Shown piece by piece: positions 43,865-52,448 of a stretch of 52,448 nucleotides of DNA. Made by a program: the position numbers and the translations under genes. Source of the stretch: Woeseia sp. (GTDB lineage Bacteria > Pseudomonadota > Gammaproteobacteria > Steroidobacterales > Woeseiaceae); NCBI GenBank assembly GCA_013003155.1, contig JABDKF010000028.1:1-52448 (forward strand). The letters run 5' to 3'. The notes under the pieces are model-generated. The model searched no databases. It was given only the letters and a program-made list of their open reading frames with translations, and was not told the origin of the DNA. Numbering within the stretch: position 1 is the stretch's first letter; every line of letters starts with the position of its first letter.

Positions 43865-46081
43865 TCAACTGCCGAGCAGTTTTTCCAGGTTGCTTACGCG
43901 CATCGCGATGTCGTTCAGGATTTTCGCAACGGTATCGATTTCGTGGCTCACCGCATCGTAATCGCGTTGCTCAATGGCTTCGCGAACGCCCGGCAGCGTT
44001 TTTACACCGTAGCCTGTATAAAACCCCGGCGCATAGAGGTGATGTCTGTACCAGGGCCGACCGTTGAGGCCGGCGTCACGCGTCAGCAACCGCTCGCTCG
44101 TGTACAAGAGTTCATTTATCGACTGCGACGGAGTTGCGCCGGACTCCAGCGCTTTGCCATACGCTGCAGCGGCAGTCTGCAAGTCCTGCAGGGCGTTCTG
44201 CAACGGTGCAAAATTGAAAAATGGCACGGGCGTTTCAGCCACCGGCGGTCCAAGCGTTTTTTTGGGATCGAGCGCAAGCTTGAAAAGCCCGTCATCGAGA
44301 TAGCGATTGCGGCGGGTCGTCTGCTCGCGCATGTCGGCGGCGAGCTTTTCAATTTCCTTTGCGTAAAGTGCGACGTTGTCGGCAAGACCTTCGAACTCAA
44401 ACGGTAGCAGCGCTGCGTTTGCGAGGCGCAACGTCGCGCGTCCGGCGACTTTTGACAGAGTCACACCATACTCCAGCCCCGGATCACGCCAGGTCGTGAA
44501 ATGTTGCTCCGTGTCGTACAGCGTATGGTAGCTGCCGTCGGGGCCTTCGCCTCCAAAACTGATATTCGCGGAAGCGATGCCGAGATGTTGCAGAAACGGG
44601 GTGTAGTCTGAACCCGAACCCAGCGGGCTGATGCGGAGGGTGTCGCGGTTCGCCTCCTTACGTTCACCATCATTGCTCGCATTCACGAGCAGTTGAGCGC
44701 GGCGACGTGCCTTGACCGTCGCGCCGGTTTGCGGGTCAATGACATCTTGCGTAACTCGATCGAAAAATCGCTCCAACGTATGGCTGCCGCCAATTCGGAC
44801 AAAGCCGCGACTGTTGCCGTCTGTATTCAGGTACGCAACGGCGTGTTCTTTCAATGAATCCGCGTGATGCTCCGCCCATTCGGTTGAACCGATCAAACCC
44901 GGCTCCTCGGCATCCCAGGCCGCATAGATAATTGTGCGCCCCGGCCGCTTACCGCTCTTCGCCAGCATGCCAACCGCTTTGGCCTCAGACATCAGCGCCA
45001 CCAGGCCGGAAATCGGATCGGCAGCCCCATGGTTCCATCCGTCGTGGTGGTTGCCGCGAATAACCCACTGGTCTGGAGAGTGCTCGCCCTCCATTCTCGC
45101 AATCACGTTATAGGCGCTTACGGTTTCCCAATTGAATTTGAGTTTCATCCGGACACGAGCAGGACCGGGTCCGAAGTGGTAGGTGATCGGCAAAGCCCCC
45201 CGCCACTCTGGCGGCACCGCATCGCCGCCCATCGCGCTTAAGAGCGGCAGCGCATCTCTTTGTGAAATTGGCAAAACCGGTATGCGAGTCAATGTTGTCG
45301 CCTTCGTAAGCGGCAGTCGCCTCGCTTTTGCGGTAGCACCTCGTCCCGGCGTCAGTACATCGCCAGGATAGGTTGGCATGTCCATAACCGAGCCACGCTG
45401 GACCGCGCTTGCATGCTTGAACGGACCGTTCGGGTAGACATCCCCTCGCCCATACCCGTCATCCCCCGGATCCGAATATAGAATTGTTCCGATCGCGCCC
45501 TTTTCTGCAGCTAGCTTGGGTTTGATGCCACGCCACGAGCGGCCGTACTTTGCGATGGCGATCTTGCCTTTTACATCAATACCGTAGCGCTCGAGCAACT
45601 CGTAGTCTTCCGGTATCCCATAATTTACGAATACAAGCTCACCTTCGATGTCGCCGTCGATCGAAAAAGCATTGTAAGGCGGCAGGAGCTCATCTCGCAC
45701 TGCAGTACTGGGATCCTCAGGTAGTGAATCCTCAGTGAGACTCGCCGTGAACTGAGTTGGCGCCACCAGTTCGAGTTCACGTGTTGCGGGAGTCGGTAAC
45801 AGAATTCTGTACTCCGCCAGTTCTACGTCGTAGCCCCAGGATTCGAACAGACTGGCTATGTAGTCAGCATTCTCTTTGCCGGCTTTCGAGCCAACATGAT
45901 GTGGTTTCGCCGCTAGCCGTCTCATCCAGGTTCGCTGATCTGCTGCGCTCAAGCTTGCATCGAACTCTTCCTCGAGTTCGCGCTGAGCTGCACTCCCTGC
46001 TGCGTCAAACCCTGGCAAGTTGTCCGCGATGGCCGGACTGCATGTTGCGAATGCGCAAAGCGCGATAAGAACGAATCGCAT
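43865..46081 (-). CDS. Secreted M28 metallopeptidase of the glutamate carboxypeptidase II type
   Basis: 738 residues, close to human GCPII (750). A signal peptide (about 1-19) leads a PA insert, the M28 catalytic domain and a C-terminal dimerisation domain. Two-zinc ligands align with GCPII: H345 and D355 in GNHHDGWNHGAADP, catalytic E392 and ligand E393 in WDAEEPG, D421 in LNTDGN and H519 in SYHTLYDT. It likely cleaves C-terminal Glu- or Asp-type residues from peptides in the periplasm. GGAGT eight bases ahead supports the start. Confidence 0.93.
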   Translation of the reverse strand: MRFVLIALCAFATCSPAIADNLPGFDAAGSAAQRELEEEFDASLSAADQRTWMRRLAAKPHHVGSKAGKENADYIASLFESWGYDVELAEYRILLPTPATRELELVAPTQFTASLTEDSLPEDPSTAVRDELLPPYNAFSIDGDIEGELVFVNYGIPEDYELLERYGIDVKGKIAIAKYGRSWRGIKPKLAAEKGAIGTILYSDPGDDGYGRGDVYPNGPFKHASAVQRGSVMDMPTYPGDVLTPGRGATAKARRLPLTKATTLTRIPVLPISQRDALPLLSAMGGDAVPPEWRGALPITYHFGPGPARVRMKLKFNWETVSAYNVIARMEGEHSPDQWVIRGNHHDGWNHGAADPISGLVALMSEAKAVGMLAKSGKRPGRTIIYAAWDAEEPGLIGSTEWAEHHADSLKEHAVAYLNTDGNSRGFVRIGGSHTLERFFDRVTQDVIDPQTGATVKARRRAQLLVNASNDGERKEANRDTLRISPLGSGSDYTPFLQHLGIASANISFGGEGPDGSYHTLYDTEQHFTTWRDPGLEYGVTLSKVAGRATLRLANAALLPFEFEGLADNVALYAKEIEKLAADMREQTTRRNRYLDDGLFKLALDPKKTLGPPVAETPVPFFNFAPLQNALQDLQTAAAAYGKALESGATPSQSINELLYTSERLLTRDAGLNGRPWYRHHLYAPGFYTGYGVKTLPGVREAIEQRDYDAVSHEIDTVAKILNDIAMRVSNLEKLLGS

Positions 46082-46170
46082 GATGGGTACTCCGTAAGTG
46101 AATCGCTGTTGGCGTAGTATCAAGTTGTGGCAAACGACCTGCCGCAAGGTCCGGCGATAACTCAAGTTAT

Positions 46171-46971
46171 TCAGGGTGTAACGGCGACCTGTTCTCTGAA
46201 GGCACTGATGACCGCCAGTACCTTTTGGCGATGCGCAGGCCCCATGCGAATCAACAGCTTTTGTCCGCCCGACAAACTGGCAAGGTCTTCATCCGCGTAT
46301 TCGTATAGCACGTGAGGCTGCAGCAACAGGATTGGATCGTCCGGGTCTGGAGTTGCAATAAGGTGATCCAGAACTTCAACCAACCGATCGTTAAAATACC
46401 CCTGCGGGTAGCCGAGTCCCTCATAGGCTTTCTGGAACAGCGGATAGTAACGCTGGTAAAGCTCCGTAATTTGGCCGATGTCTGCCGCTTCCAGTTGCAG
46501 AACCAGGGCATCGTACCGTCGGTAGTTGTCCGCACCGAGCAGATACTCACCGCTGTCATCCTGGCCTAGTGCGACAAAGCTGCTGGACAACGGTTCGACG
46601 GGGCGCACTCGTTCTGCGATCTGCGCTCTCGGCAAATTATCGATGGTTGCGACCAGCCGCTCGATCAGCGCCTCTCTAACGAGCAATGCGGTCAATTCAT
46701 TGCCGAAAATCCGGGCAACGTCCAGGCGCAGGTATTCGTCGCTGTCATTCAATGCCGGCAGCGGTTGCAGTTCGGGTTTTCGCAGCGGCGCAACCGGTAG
46801 TGGATAGCGCGGAACAGGATCGGACTGTTTTATCGTCGGCGTTGCAGGAGGATGGGTAGCAGTGGGGTTGGTCGGCGCCTGCGCGGTTTCGCGCGACTGC
46901 CAAATCCAAAAGCCGACGCCTGCTGCGATTAGCAGCAGGAACAGTCCCCAGCGCCCCCGATTTCTCAGCAT
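46171..46971 (-). CDS. DUF3014 membrane-anchored protein
   Basis: 266 residues. One N-terminal helix (about 6-24) is followed by a Pro/Thr-rich linker (about 30-70) and a helical DUF3014 domain with LRLDVARIFGNELTALLVREA and YQRYYPLFQKAYEGLGY-type segments. The family's role is unknown; proteins of this kind sit in the periplasm. The ATG at 46969 has AGG/GGGAA close ahead and is preferred to a TTG 27 bp earlier. It shares orientation with the M28 peptidase, 90 bp apart. Confidence 0.82.
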   Translation of the reverse strand: MLRNRGRWGLFLLLIAAGVGFWIWQSRETAQAPTNPTATHPPATPTIKQSDPVPRYPLPVAPLRKPELQPLPALNDSDEYLRLDVARIFGNELTALLVREALIERLVATIDNLPRAQIAERVRPVEPLSSSFVALGQDDSGEYLLGADNYRRYDALVLQLEAADIGQITELYQRYYPLFQKAYEGLGYPQGYFNDRLVEVLDHLIATPDPDDPILLLQPHVLYEYADEDLASLSGGQKLLIRMGPAHRQKVLAVISAFREQVAVTP

Positions 46972-47164
46972 CAGCCTGTTCCCAGCATTGCGTGACAATA
47001 TGGTAACTCGCGGTCACTGGCTCGTCCGGGTTTTTTGGCAAGAATCGGAGTATTGAATTGGGTCGGGGGCGGCCCAACTCACTGGATAAGCGTATGGATT
47101 TAGACTTCGAAAAGGTGCGTACGTCGAGTTTTTGACTTTACACTCGTGTTTGCCGCGGGTTGCA

Positions 47165-47189
47165 CCCTCTCATTTGCTACAATAGAGGG
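47165..47189 (+). promoter_or_regulatory. Extended -10 promoter within an inverted repeat
   Basis: TGCTACAAT (47175-47183) is an extended -10 element with no convincing -35. Perfect 6-bp arms CCCTCT (47165-47170) and AGAGGG (47184-47189) flank it, so a dimeric regulator bound there would block it. It lies 41 bp before the aminotransferase start, which has AGGAG. Start of transcription would be near 47190. Confidence 0.55.
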
Positions 47190-47230
47190 CTAATTCCTAC
47201 GGCAGAACGTCTTTAACACCAGGAGCAAGC

Positions 47231-48745
47231 ATGGCCCAACCAGCACAAGTCGTTGATGCTGAAATCCAGATCGCGCAGCTCAACACCATGCGCGAGACCG
47301 GAGGCGTTGCGCTTACCCAGGGACTAAGCGACGAAACCATTCGCCGGTTTATTCGTCAGGACAGCGCCCTGCCGACCGCTATCGAGCGAGCTTTTGCTGC
47401 GTTTCAGAAACTCGAAACGATTGAGCCGGATCTTGTCGCTGCGGACGAAGCGACTCAAATGAGCATGGCGCAGTCCGGGATTATCAATTTTTATGCAACC
47501 GATGCTGTGAACCCTTACGTTGCTGTTGCGGCGCAAGGCCCCTGGATTGTCACTCTGAAAGGCGCAGTAGTTTACGATTGCGGCGGTTACGGCATGCTCG
47601 GATTTGGTCATGTGCCTGATACGATCCTTGCCGCGATGAACGGGCCGCACGTAATGGCCAATATCATGACGCCAAACGTTAGCCAGATGCGCTTTGTTCG
47701 CCGGCTTCGGGCAGAACTCGGCCACACTCGCAAGGAGGGCAACCCTTTCGAGCGCTTCCTGTGCCTGAACAGTGGCTCAGAATCCGTAACGGTTGCCTCG
47801 CGAATCGCAGACGTCAATGCGAAAGAATTAACCGATCCAGGCGCCCGGCATGAGGGCCGTGAGATCCGTGGTTTAACACTGAAGGGCAGTTTTCACGGGC
47901 GCACCGATCGACCGGCTCGCTTCTCCGATTCATCCATCCGCAATTATCGCAAACACCTCGCATCGTTCCAGGACGATGGCTACTTGCTAACCGTCGAACC
48001 AAACAATATCGGCGAACTCGAATCGGTGTTCGCTGCCGCTGAGGACGACAACGTCTTTATCGAAGCGTTCTTTATGGAACCCGTCATGGGAGAAGGCAAC
48101 CCTGGCCAGGCCATAACACGAGAGTTCTACAAACGGGCCCGGGAGTTGACCGAGGCGCATGGCACGATGTTCATGGTCGACTCAATCCAGGCTGGCCTGC
48201 GCGCGCATGGCGTGCTGTCAATCGTCGACTATCCGGGTTTCCAGGATTTGCCGCCGCCTGACATGGAAACGTATTCGAAAGCGCTGAACGCCGGTCAGTA
48301 CCCGCTGTCTGTGCTGGCACTGGCCGGACGCGCAGCGACCCTTTATCGTCAAGGGGTGTACGGCAACACGATGACCAGTAATCCGCGCGCGCTCGACGTC
48401 GCTGTTGCAGTGCTCGATGAAATCACACCGGCAGTGCGTGAAAACATTCAGGCACGCGGCAAGCAGATGCTGGCCGGTCTCGCAAAGCTGAAAGAAGAAC
48501 TTGGTGACGCCATTACCAAGGTACAGGGCACGGGACTCCTGTTGAGCTGCGAGCTTCACCCCCGCTACAAGTGCTACGGTGCGAACAGTACTGAAGAATA
48601 CCTCAGGAAAAAGGGACTGGGCGTTATTCACGGCGGCAAGAACTCACTGCGCTATACGCCATCGTTTCTGCTGACCGCTGCTGAAGCGGATCTCGTTGTC
48701 GCGTTGACGCGCGATGCTTTGATCAACGGGCCTATCAGCAGCTGA
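47231..48745 (+). CDS. Class III aminotransferase
   Basis: 504 residues, longer than typical class III enzymes (about 430-460) because of an N-terminal extension of about 60 residues. NSGSES (180-185) binds the PLP phosphate, D317 in MVDSIQAG pairs with the pyridine nitrogen, and K350 in TYSKALNAGQ is the PLP lysine. The FHGRTDRPARFSDSS segment is unusual in spacing. Omega-amino acids or lysine are plausible amino donors, but the substrate cannot be read. It stands as a single gene with its own promoter. Confidence 0.88.
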   Translation: MAQPAQVVDAEIQIAQLNTMRETGGVALTQGLSDETIRRFIRQDSALPTAIERAFAAFQKLETIEPDLVAADEATQMSMAQSGIINFYATDAVNPYVAVAAQGPWIVTLKGAVVYDCGGYGMLGFGHVPDTILAAMNGPHVMANIMTPNVSQMRFVRRLRAELGHTRKEGNPFERFLCLNSGSESVTVASRIADVNAKELTDPGARHEGREIRGLTLKGSFHGRTDRPARFSDSSIRNYRKHLASFQDDGYLLTVEPNNIGELESVFAAAEDDNVFIEAFFMEPVMGEGNPGQAITREFYKRARELTEAHGTMFMVDSIQAGLRAHGVLSIVDYPGFQDLPPPDMETYSKALNAGQYPLSVLALAGRAATLYRQGVYGNTMTSNPRALDVAVAVLDEITPAVRENIQARGKQMLAGLAKLKEELGDAITKVQGTGLLLSCELHPRYKCYGANSTEEYLRKKGLGVIHGGKNSLRYTPSFLLTAAEADLVVALTRDALINGPISS

Positions 48746-49040
48746 CAGGCATCTTACCGCCGGACATTCGTTCGTATTTCCACGCGCCGTTGTGCATTCT
48801 TTTGCCAAGTCGAATAGCGTCGGCGCGCGGCCAGTACACCGCGCAATCCGACGGCCCATAGTCTGTCTGTCACACAGTCTTATCCGATAGCATTCGTATA
48901 TTGTGGTTTTCTGCGCAACCGTCCTGCGGTATGCTGCGCGCTTGCATCCAGCGCGCAAAAAAAACAGAAGAATTGCCGCGAATGCTGCTTGGAAACATCT
49001 GACAATCAATGCATTGGCCGCTTCCCGGGGGGATCTCGAT

Positions 49041-51047
49041 ATGAAGTCGCAACCGACTATCCTGCAACTGACAAAATTGCTGGCGGGCGTTTTCGCCCTG
49101 GCTTTTTTGCCGCCCGTGGCGGCAGACGAGGCGCCTGGCACGACAAACGGGCAATGGCATTACCTCGGCGGCGATTCCGCACACACGCGTTATTCGCCGG
49201 CCGATGAAATTGATGCAGATAATTTTGCAGAACTTGAAGAGGCATGGATATGGGACGGCGCAAGCTTCAATGCTGCCAGCGGTCGCTCAACGCCGAGTTA
49301 CATCAACGGCGTCTTGTACACGGTTGCCGGTCCGCGGCGCCACGTTGTCGCAATTGATCCGGCCAACGGCGAAACGCTGTGGTCGTATCGCGAGCCAAAC
49401 ACAAAGCGCTACGAGTATTCGATGCGCAAGGACTACGGCAAAGGCGTCGCCTACGCCAACGTCAATGGTCGTGACGTTATTTACATTTCATCGCCTGGCT
49501 TTTTCCTGACGGCACTCGATGCAAAAACCGGCGTTCCACTCGAGAATTGGGGAAAACCGGTTGCCATTGATGGGTTCCCGAAATCCGGTGTTGTCGACAT
49601 GCTGGCGGACCTTGGCTACGAATACGATGATCCTTCCAAAGGTATTCCTCTGGAACAGGGCTACGTTACGACGTCGTCACCACCGATCGTCGTCGATGGC
49701 GTCGTTGTCGTCGGCAATTCTCACGAGCAAGGCTACAACCAGTCGCGTATTGAAAACATTCCCGGCGACATACTCGGCTATGACGCGAAAACCGGTGAAT
49801 TCCTGTGGAAATTCAATGTATTGCCAAAACCCGGCGAGTTCGGCCACGAGACCTGGGAGAACGACGCCTGGAAATGGACGGGTGATATTTCTTCGTGGGC
49901 ACCGCTGTCTGCTGATCAGGAACGCGGCATTGTATACATCCCTACGAATGGCGCGACGATGGATTTCTACGGCGGTTTTCGACCCGGCGACAACCTTTTT
50001 TCCACGAGTCTGATCGCGCTCGACGTGAAGACGGGCAAGCGCTTGTGGCACTTCCAGCTGGTGCACCACGACATATGGAACTACGACACGCCGACGGCGC
50101 CCGTATTGCTGGATGTAAATATCGAAGGCAAGAAAGTACCAATCGTGGCGCAGGTCACCAAACAATCGTTTACCTATACGTTTAACCGTGTCACCGGCGA
50201 ACCGATCTGGCCGATCGTCGAAAAACCCGTACCCGCTTCCAGGATACCCGGCGAAAAGCTGTCTGAAACCCAGCCGTTCCCGACCTGGCCGCTGCCGTAC
50301 GACAATCAGGGTCTGACGACCGATGACTTGATCGACTTTACGCCGGAGTTGCGGGCGCGCACGATCGAAATTCTGCAAGACTTCGATACAGGCCCGTTGT
50401 TCCAGCCGCCGCTGCATCGCGACAATGAGGAAGGCTACAAGGGCGCGTTGTGGTGCCCGGGTGACATCGGTGGCGTCAATATCGACGGCCCGGCTGCAGC
50501 CGATCCGCACACTGGAGTCTTGTATGTAACGTCGCGCAAGCATTGCACGACGCGCATCATTGCGCCCGGTGCGGAACGCGACAAGATTCTTGATGCACCA
50601 ACCGGCACAACGGTCGTTGACTACGCCGTGCTGAGTGGTTTTGGCGTGAGAGGGCCCGATGGCCTGAACATTTTCAAGCCACCGTACAGCCGTATTACCG
50701 CGATCGACATGAATACCGGTGAGCACCTGTGGTATATCCCGGTCGGTGAAACGCCGCCCAATGTGCTGAATCATCCGGATCTGAAAGACATGAAAATCCC
50801 GAATACGGGCACGGGTCGCGCAGCACCAATGACGATTACCAAGACGTTGCTTATTTATGCGGGTGAAGGCAGTGACGACAAGCCTTACCTGTACGCTGTC
50901 GATAAGTTGACCGGCAAGCAGCTAGGAAAAGTAGAAGTGCCGGAGAAAAGTTCCTACGGCATGATGTCGTATGTCCACGACGGCCGGCAGTACGTCATTT
51001 TGCAAACCGGTCCGCGACTTACTGCCATGGCAATCGCGGATTTTTAG
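49041..51047 (+). CDS. Periplasmic PQQ-dependent dehydrogenase
   Basis: 668 residues. A signal peptide (about 1-28) precedes an eight-bladed propeller; W-motif repeats such as KTGEFLWKFNV, KTGKRLWHFQLVHHDIW and NTGEHLWYIPVG are easy to see. It belongs to the PQQ alcohol/glucose dehydrogenase group and oxidises an alcohol, sugar or polyol, delivering electrons to a cytochrome. GGGGGGA ahead of the ATG at 49041 fixes the start; a longer frame lacks this. A cytochrome c gene follows 108 bp later. No pqq biosynthesis gene is in the window. Confidence 0.92.
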   Translation: MKSQPTILQLTKLLAGVFALAFLPPVAADEAPGTTNGQWHYLGGDSAHTRYSPADEIDADNFAELEEAWIWDGASFNAASGRSTPSYINGVLYTVAGPRRHVVAIDPANGETLWSYREPNTKRYEYSMRKDYGKGVAYANVNGRDVIYISSPGFFLTALDAKTGVPLENWGKPVAIDGFPKSGVVDMLADLGYEYDDPSKGIPLEQGYVTTSSPPIVVDGVVVVGNSHEQGYNQSRIENIPGDILGYDAKTGEFLWKFNVLPKPGEFGHETWENDAWKWTGDISSWAPLSADQERGIVYIPTNGATMDFYGGFRPGDNLFSTSLIALDVKTGKRLWHFQLVHHDIWNYDTPTAPVLLDVNIEGKKVPIVAQVTKQSFTYTFNRVTGEPIWPIVEKPVPASRIPGEKLSETQPFPTWPLPYDNQGLTTDDLIDFTPELRARTIEILQDFDTGPLFQPPLHRDNEEGYKGALWCPGDIGGVNIDGPAAADPHTGVLYVTSRKHCTTRIIAPGAERDKILDAPTGTTVVDYAVLSGFGVRGPDGLNIFKPPYSRITAIDMNTGEHLWYIPVGETPPNVLNHPDLKDMKIPNTGTGRAAPMTITKTLLIYAGEGSDDKPYLYAVDKLTGKQLGKVEVPEKSSYGMMSYVHDGRQYVILQTGPRLTAMAIADF

Positions 51048-51155
51048 TCTTGCTAACCGCCACGCAATGCTGGACTCGGCCCTGCAATCTCAGGGAACGT
51101 AAAATCGGGTGCGCGGTCGGATGCAGGGTGAGTCTTATGCGAAACGGAACCGGTT

Positions 51156-51551
51156 ATGCCTAGAGTCTTATGCGCGGCGCTGGCAGCACTCAGCATCCTG
51201 ATGGCCTGCATTGCGGTAGCGGATGACGCGCGCTCGATCGCCGATGGCGTATACACCGAAGGACAGGCGGCGTCCGGTGAATTGCTGTATGCGGAGCACT
51301 GCCTGATCTGCCACGACAAGAAGTATTTTCGGCCGGTTCTTAAACGCTGGAACGGGCAGCCAATCAGTATGATGTACCTCATCATGAGTTCATCGATGCC
51401 GGAAAGTAATCCGGCCTCGCTGCAGCAGGAAGAATATGCCGACATACTCGCTTATATCCTGTCACTGAGTCGCTACCCTGCCGGCGACACGCCTCTTACA
51501 GTCACGGACGAAGCGCTGGAACGTATTCTGGTCGCCCCGCGCCGACGCTAA
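51156..51551 (+). CDS. Secreted monohaem cytochrome c, PQQ-dehydrogenase partner
   Basis: 131 residues. A signal peptide (about 1-22) leads a single CxxCH haem site, C49-L-I-C52-H53. A later Met in SSMPESNP (about residue 81) can be the sixth haem ligand. LMAC at 15-18 could be a lipobox, making it a lipoprotein. It lies 108 bp after the PQQ dehydrogenase on the same strand and is the probable electron acceptor. Confidence 0.88.
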   Translation: MPRVLCAALAALSILMACIAVADDARSIADGVYTEGQAASGELLYAEHCLICHDKKYFRPVLKRWNGQPISMMYLIMSSSMPESNPASLQQEEYADILAYILSLSRYPAGDTPLTVTDEALERILVAPRRR

Positions 51552-51632
51552 CTTGCAGACGCTAGCGGTCTGACAATCTCGCGAACGACGCTCTTAAAGC
51601 CTTCTGTTCAATTCATGCTGCCGACGCTCGCG

Positions 51633-52448
51633 TCAATGTCCGCGAGTTATCGCTGCGGCGGCCTGTTTCCCGGTGGCAGCGGCGAGCGTCCAGCCGAGCA
51701 TGCCGTGCCCGCAGTTGAGATACAGGCCGGCCACTTTTGTCGCACCAACCAGCGGCCGACTGTTGGGTGTCATCGGCCGGTCGCCGGCCCAGGGTGCAGA
51801 ATCCGCGGCCCGGTATTCCGCATAGTCGGGTGCGATAGCGCGAGCCGTTTCCAGCAGGCTTTTTATTCTTGAGGCATCCCTCGCATGGTCATCGCCGACG
51901 AAGTCGGCTAATCCGGCTATCCGAACATGCCCATTCATCTTGCTGAATACGATGCGCCGCTGCATATCTGTAACACTGACTGAGGGCGTCGCCGGACCCG
52001 CCGGCAAGGTAACGCTATAACCGCGCAGGGGATAGATAGGCGCCGCGACACCGACAGGGCGCAGCACTTTACAACTCTCCACACCGAGGCAAACCAGCAC
52101 CGCATCGGCAGCAATGTCGCCGGCACTGCTTTTGACACCACGCACCACGCCTCGCCGAACGTCAAGCTCGTCAACGGTGACACCGCCCTGCCACTCGAGT
52201 CCGCGATTCTGCTCGAGCCAGCAGGTCAACTCATGAGCGAAGATTCGTGCGTCACCGACCTCGTCGCCAGGCGCGTAGAGGGCTCCTGCGTAAGGCAAAG
52301 GGAAATGTTGTAACTCAGGAAAACGTTCACGCACATTATCGATAGATAGGAGCGACGAATCGCAGCCGTGCGCTCTTTTCAATTCGATGGATTCCTCCGC
52401 TGCGGCGAGATTGCTTCCCGCAGGCAGCAGCATGACTTTTCCGACGCG
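51633..52448 (-). CDS. dadA: D-amino acid dehydrogenase, C-terminal part
   Basis: About 271 residues of a FAD-dependent DAO-family oxidoreductase; the frame remains open to the window edge, so the N-terminal FAD-binding part lies outside. Visible landmarks are IYPLRGYSVTLP, PWAGDRPMTPNSRPLVG and NCGHGMLGWTLAAATG, all characteristic of DadA. It oxidises D-amino acids to keto acids and passes electrons to the membrane. Internal Met codons do not represent starts. Confidence 0.85.
   Translation of the reverse strand, partial: RVGKVMLLPAGSNLAAAEESIELKRAHGCDSSLLSIDNVRERFPELQHFPLPYAGALYAPGDEVGDARIFAHELTCWLEQNRGLEWQGGVTVDELDVRRGVVRGVKSSAGDIAADAVLVCLGVESCKVLRPVGVAAPIYPLRGYSVTLPAGPATPSVSVTDMQRRIVFSKMNGHVRIAGLADFVGDDHARDASRIKSLLETARAIAPDYAEYRAADSAPWAGDRPMTPNSRPLVGATKVAGLYLNCGHGMLGWTLAAATGKQAAAAITRGH

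Noticed and set aside
49677-50774. 365-codon antisense frame across the PQQ dehydrogenase
   Set aside because: The sense frame has full propeller repeats and a ribosome site; the antisense product has no fold-like features.
6262-52448. Mobile elements, prophage, CRISPR or integrase signatures
   Set aside because: No transposase, integrase, terminal inverted repeats, repeat-spacer array or tRNA gene was seen on reading both strands.

Overview
The window looks like chromosomal DNA of a free-living, probably marine, gammaproteobacterium. The evidence is a tamA-tamB pair, PBP4 (dacB), a YgiM-type SH3 protein, a YihG-type acyltransferase, a choice-of-anchor H-like protein with a GlyGly-CTERM-type tail, DUF3014 and PpiC. 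Codon use is moderately GC-rich. A Woeseia/Steroidobacter-like lineage would fit, but that is inference. No rRNA, tRNA, CRISPR array, transposase, integrase or phage gene was recognised, so the window reads as a mostly housekeeping and accessory-metabolism segment.

Layout. 1-6300: cysteine synthase divergent from a CysB-like protein reduced to its DNA-binding half; a YgiM-like protein; then dacB behind a PAS-PAS-sigma54 activator. Divergent from that activator is a compact module: a 29-bp palindrome, an IHF-like site, a -24/-12 promoter, an 84-aa secreted protein, and a 3' region packed with hairpins and ending in a terminator. 6300-14400: small membrane proteins, a dienelactone hydrolase-like lipoprotein, an orphan ABC ATPase, a NERD-like protein, DUF819, an MBL hydrolase, GIY-YIG, DUF1272, an Imm10-like protein and an acyltransferase. 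14500-21700: iorAB molybdenum hydroxylase, PpiC, carbonic anhydrase, DUF2834, MAPEG, NYN-LOTUS, GFA and FolD. 21655-27800: a short Omp85 protein, mtnA overlapping a class II aldolase, a Vgb-like propeller, a TonB-domain/TPR pair and a CBS protein. 28000-34800: tamA-tamB followed by a threonine dehydratase-like gene. 34800-42900: a 665-bp regulatory gap, then an RND adaptor and two RND permeases. 42840-52448: the GlyGly-CTERM-type protein, an M28 peptidase of the glutamate carboxypeptidase II type, DUF3014, a class III aminotransferase, a PQQ dehydrogenase with cytochrome c, and a partial DadA.

Working together. The envelope theme is strong: TamAB, a second Omp85 protein, PBP4, two RND pumps and an anchored surface protein. 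The most unusual part is the sigma54 switch at 3800-6260. A PAS sensor-activator sits back to back with a target transcript that appears to encode a tiny secreted protein and a structured 3' RNA with C-rich unpaired segments. Function there is inferred, not shown.
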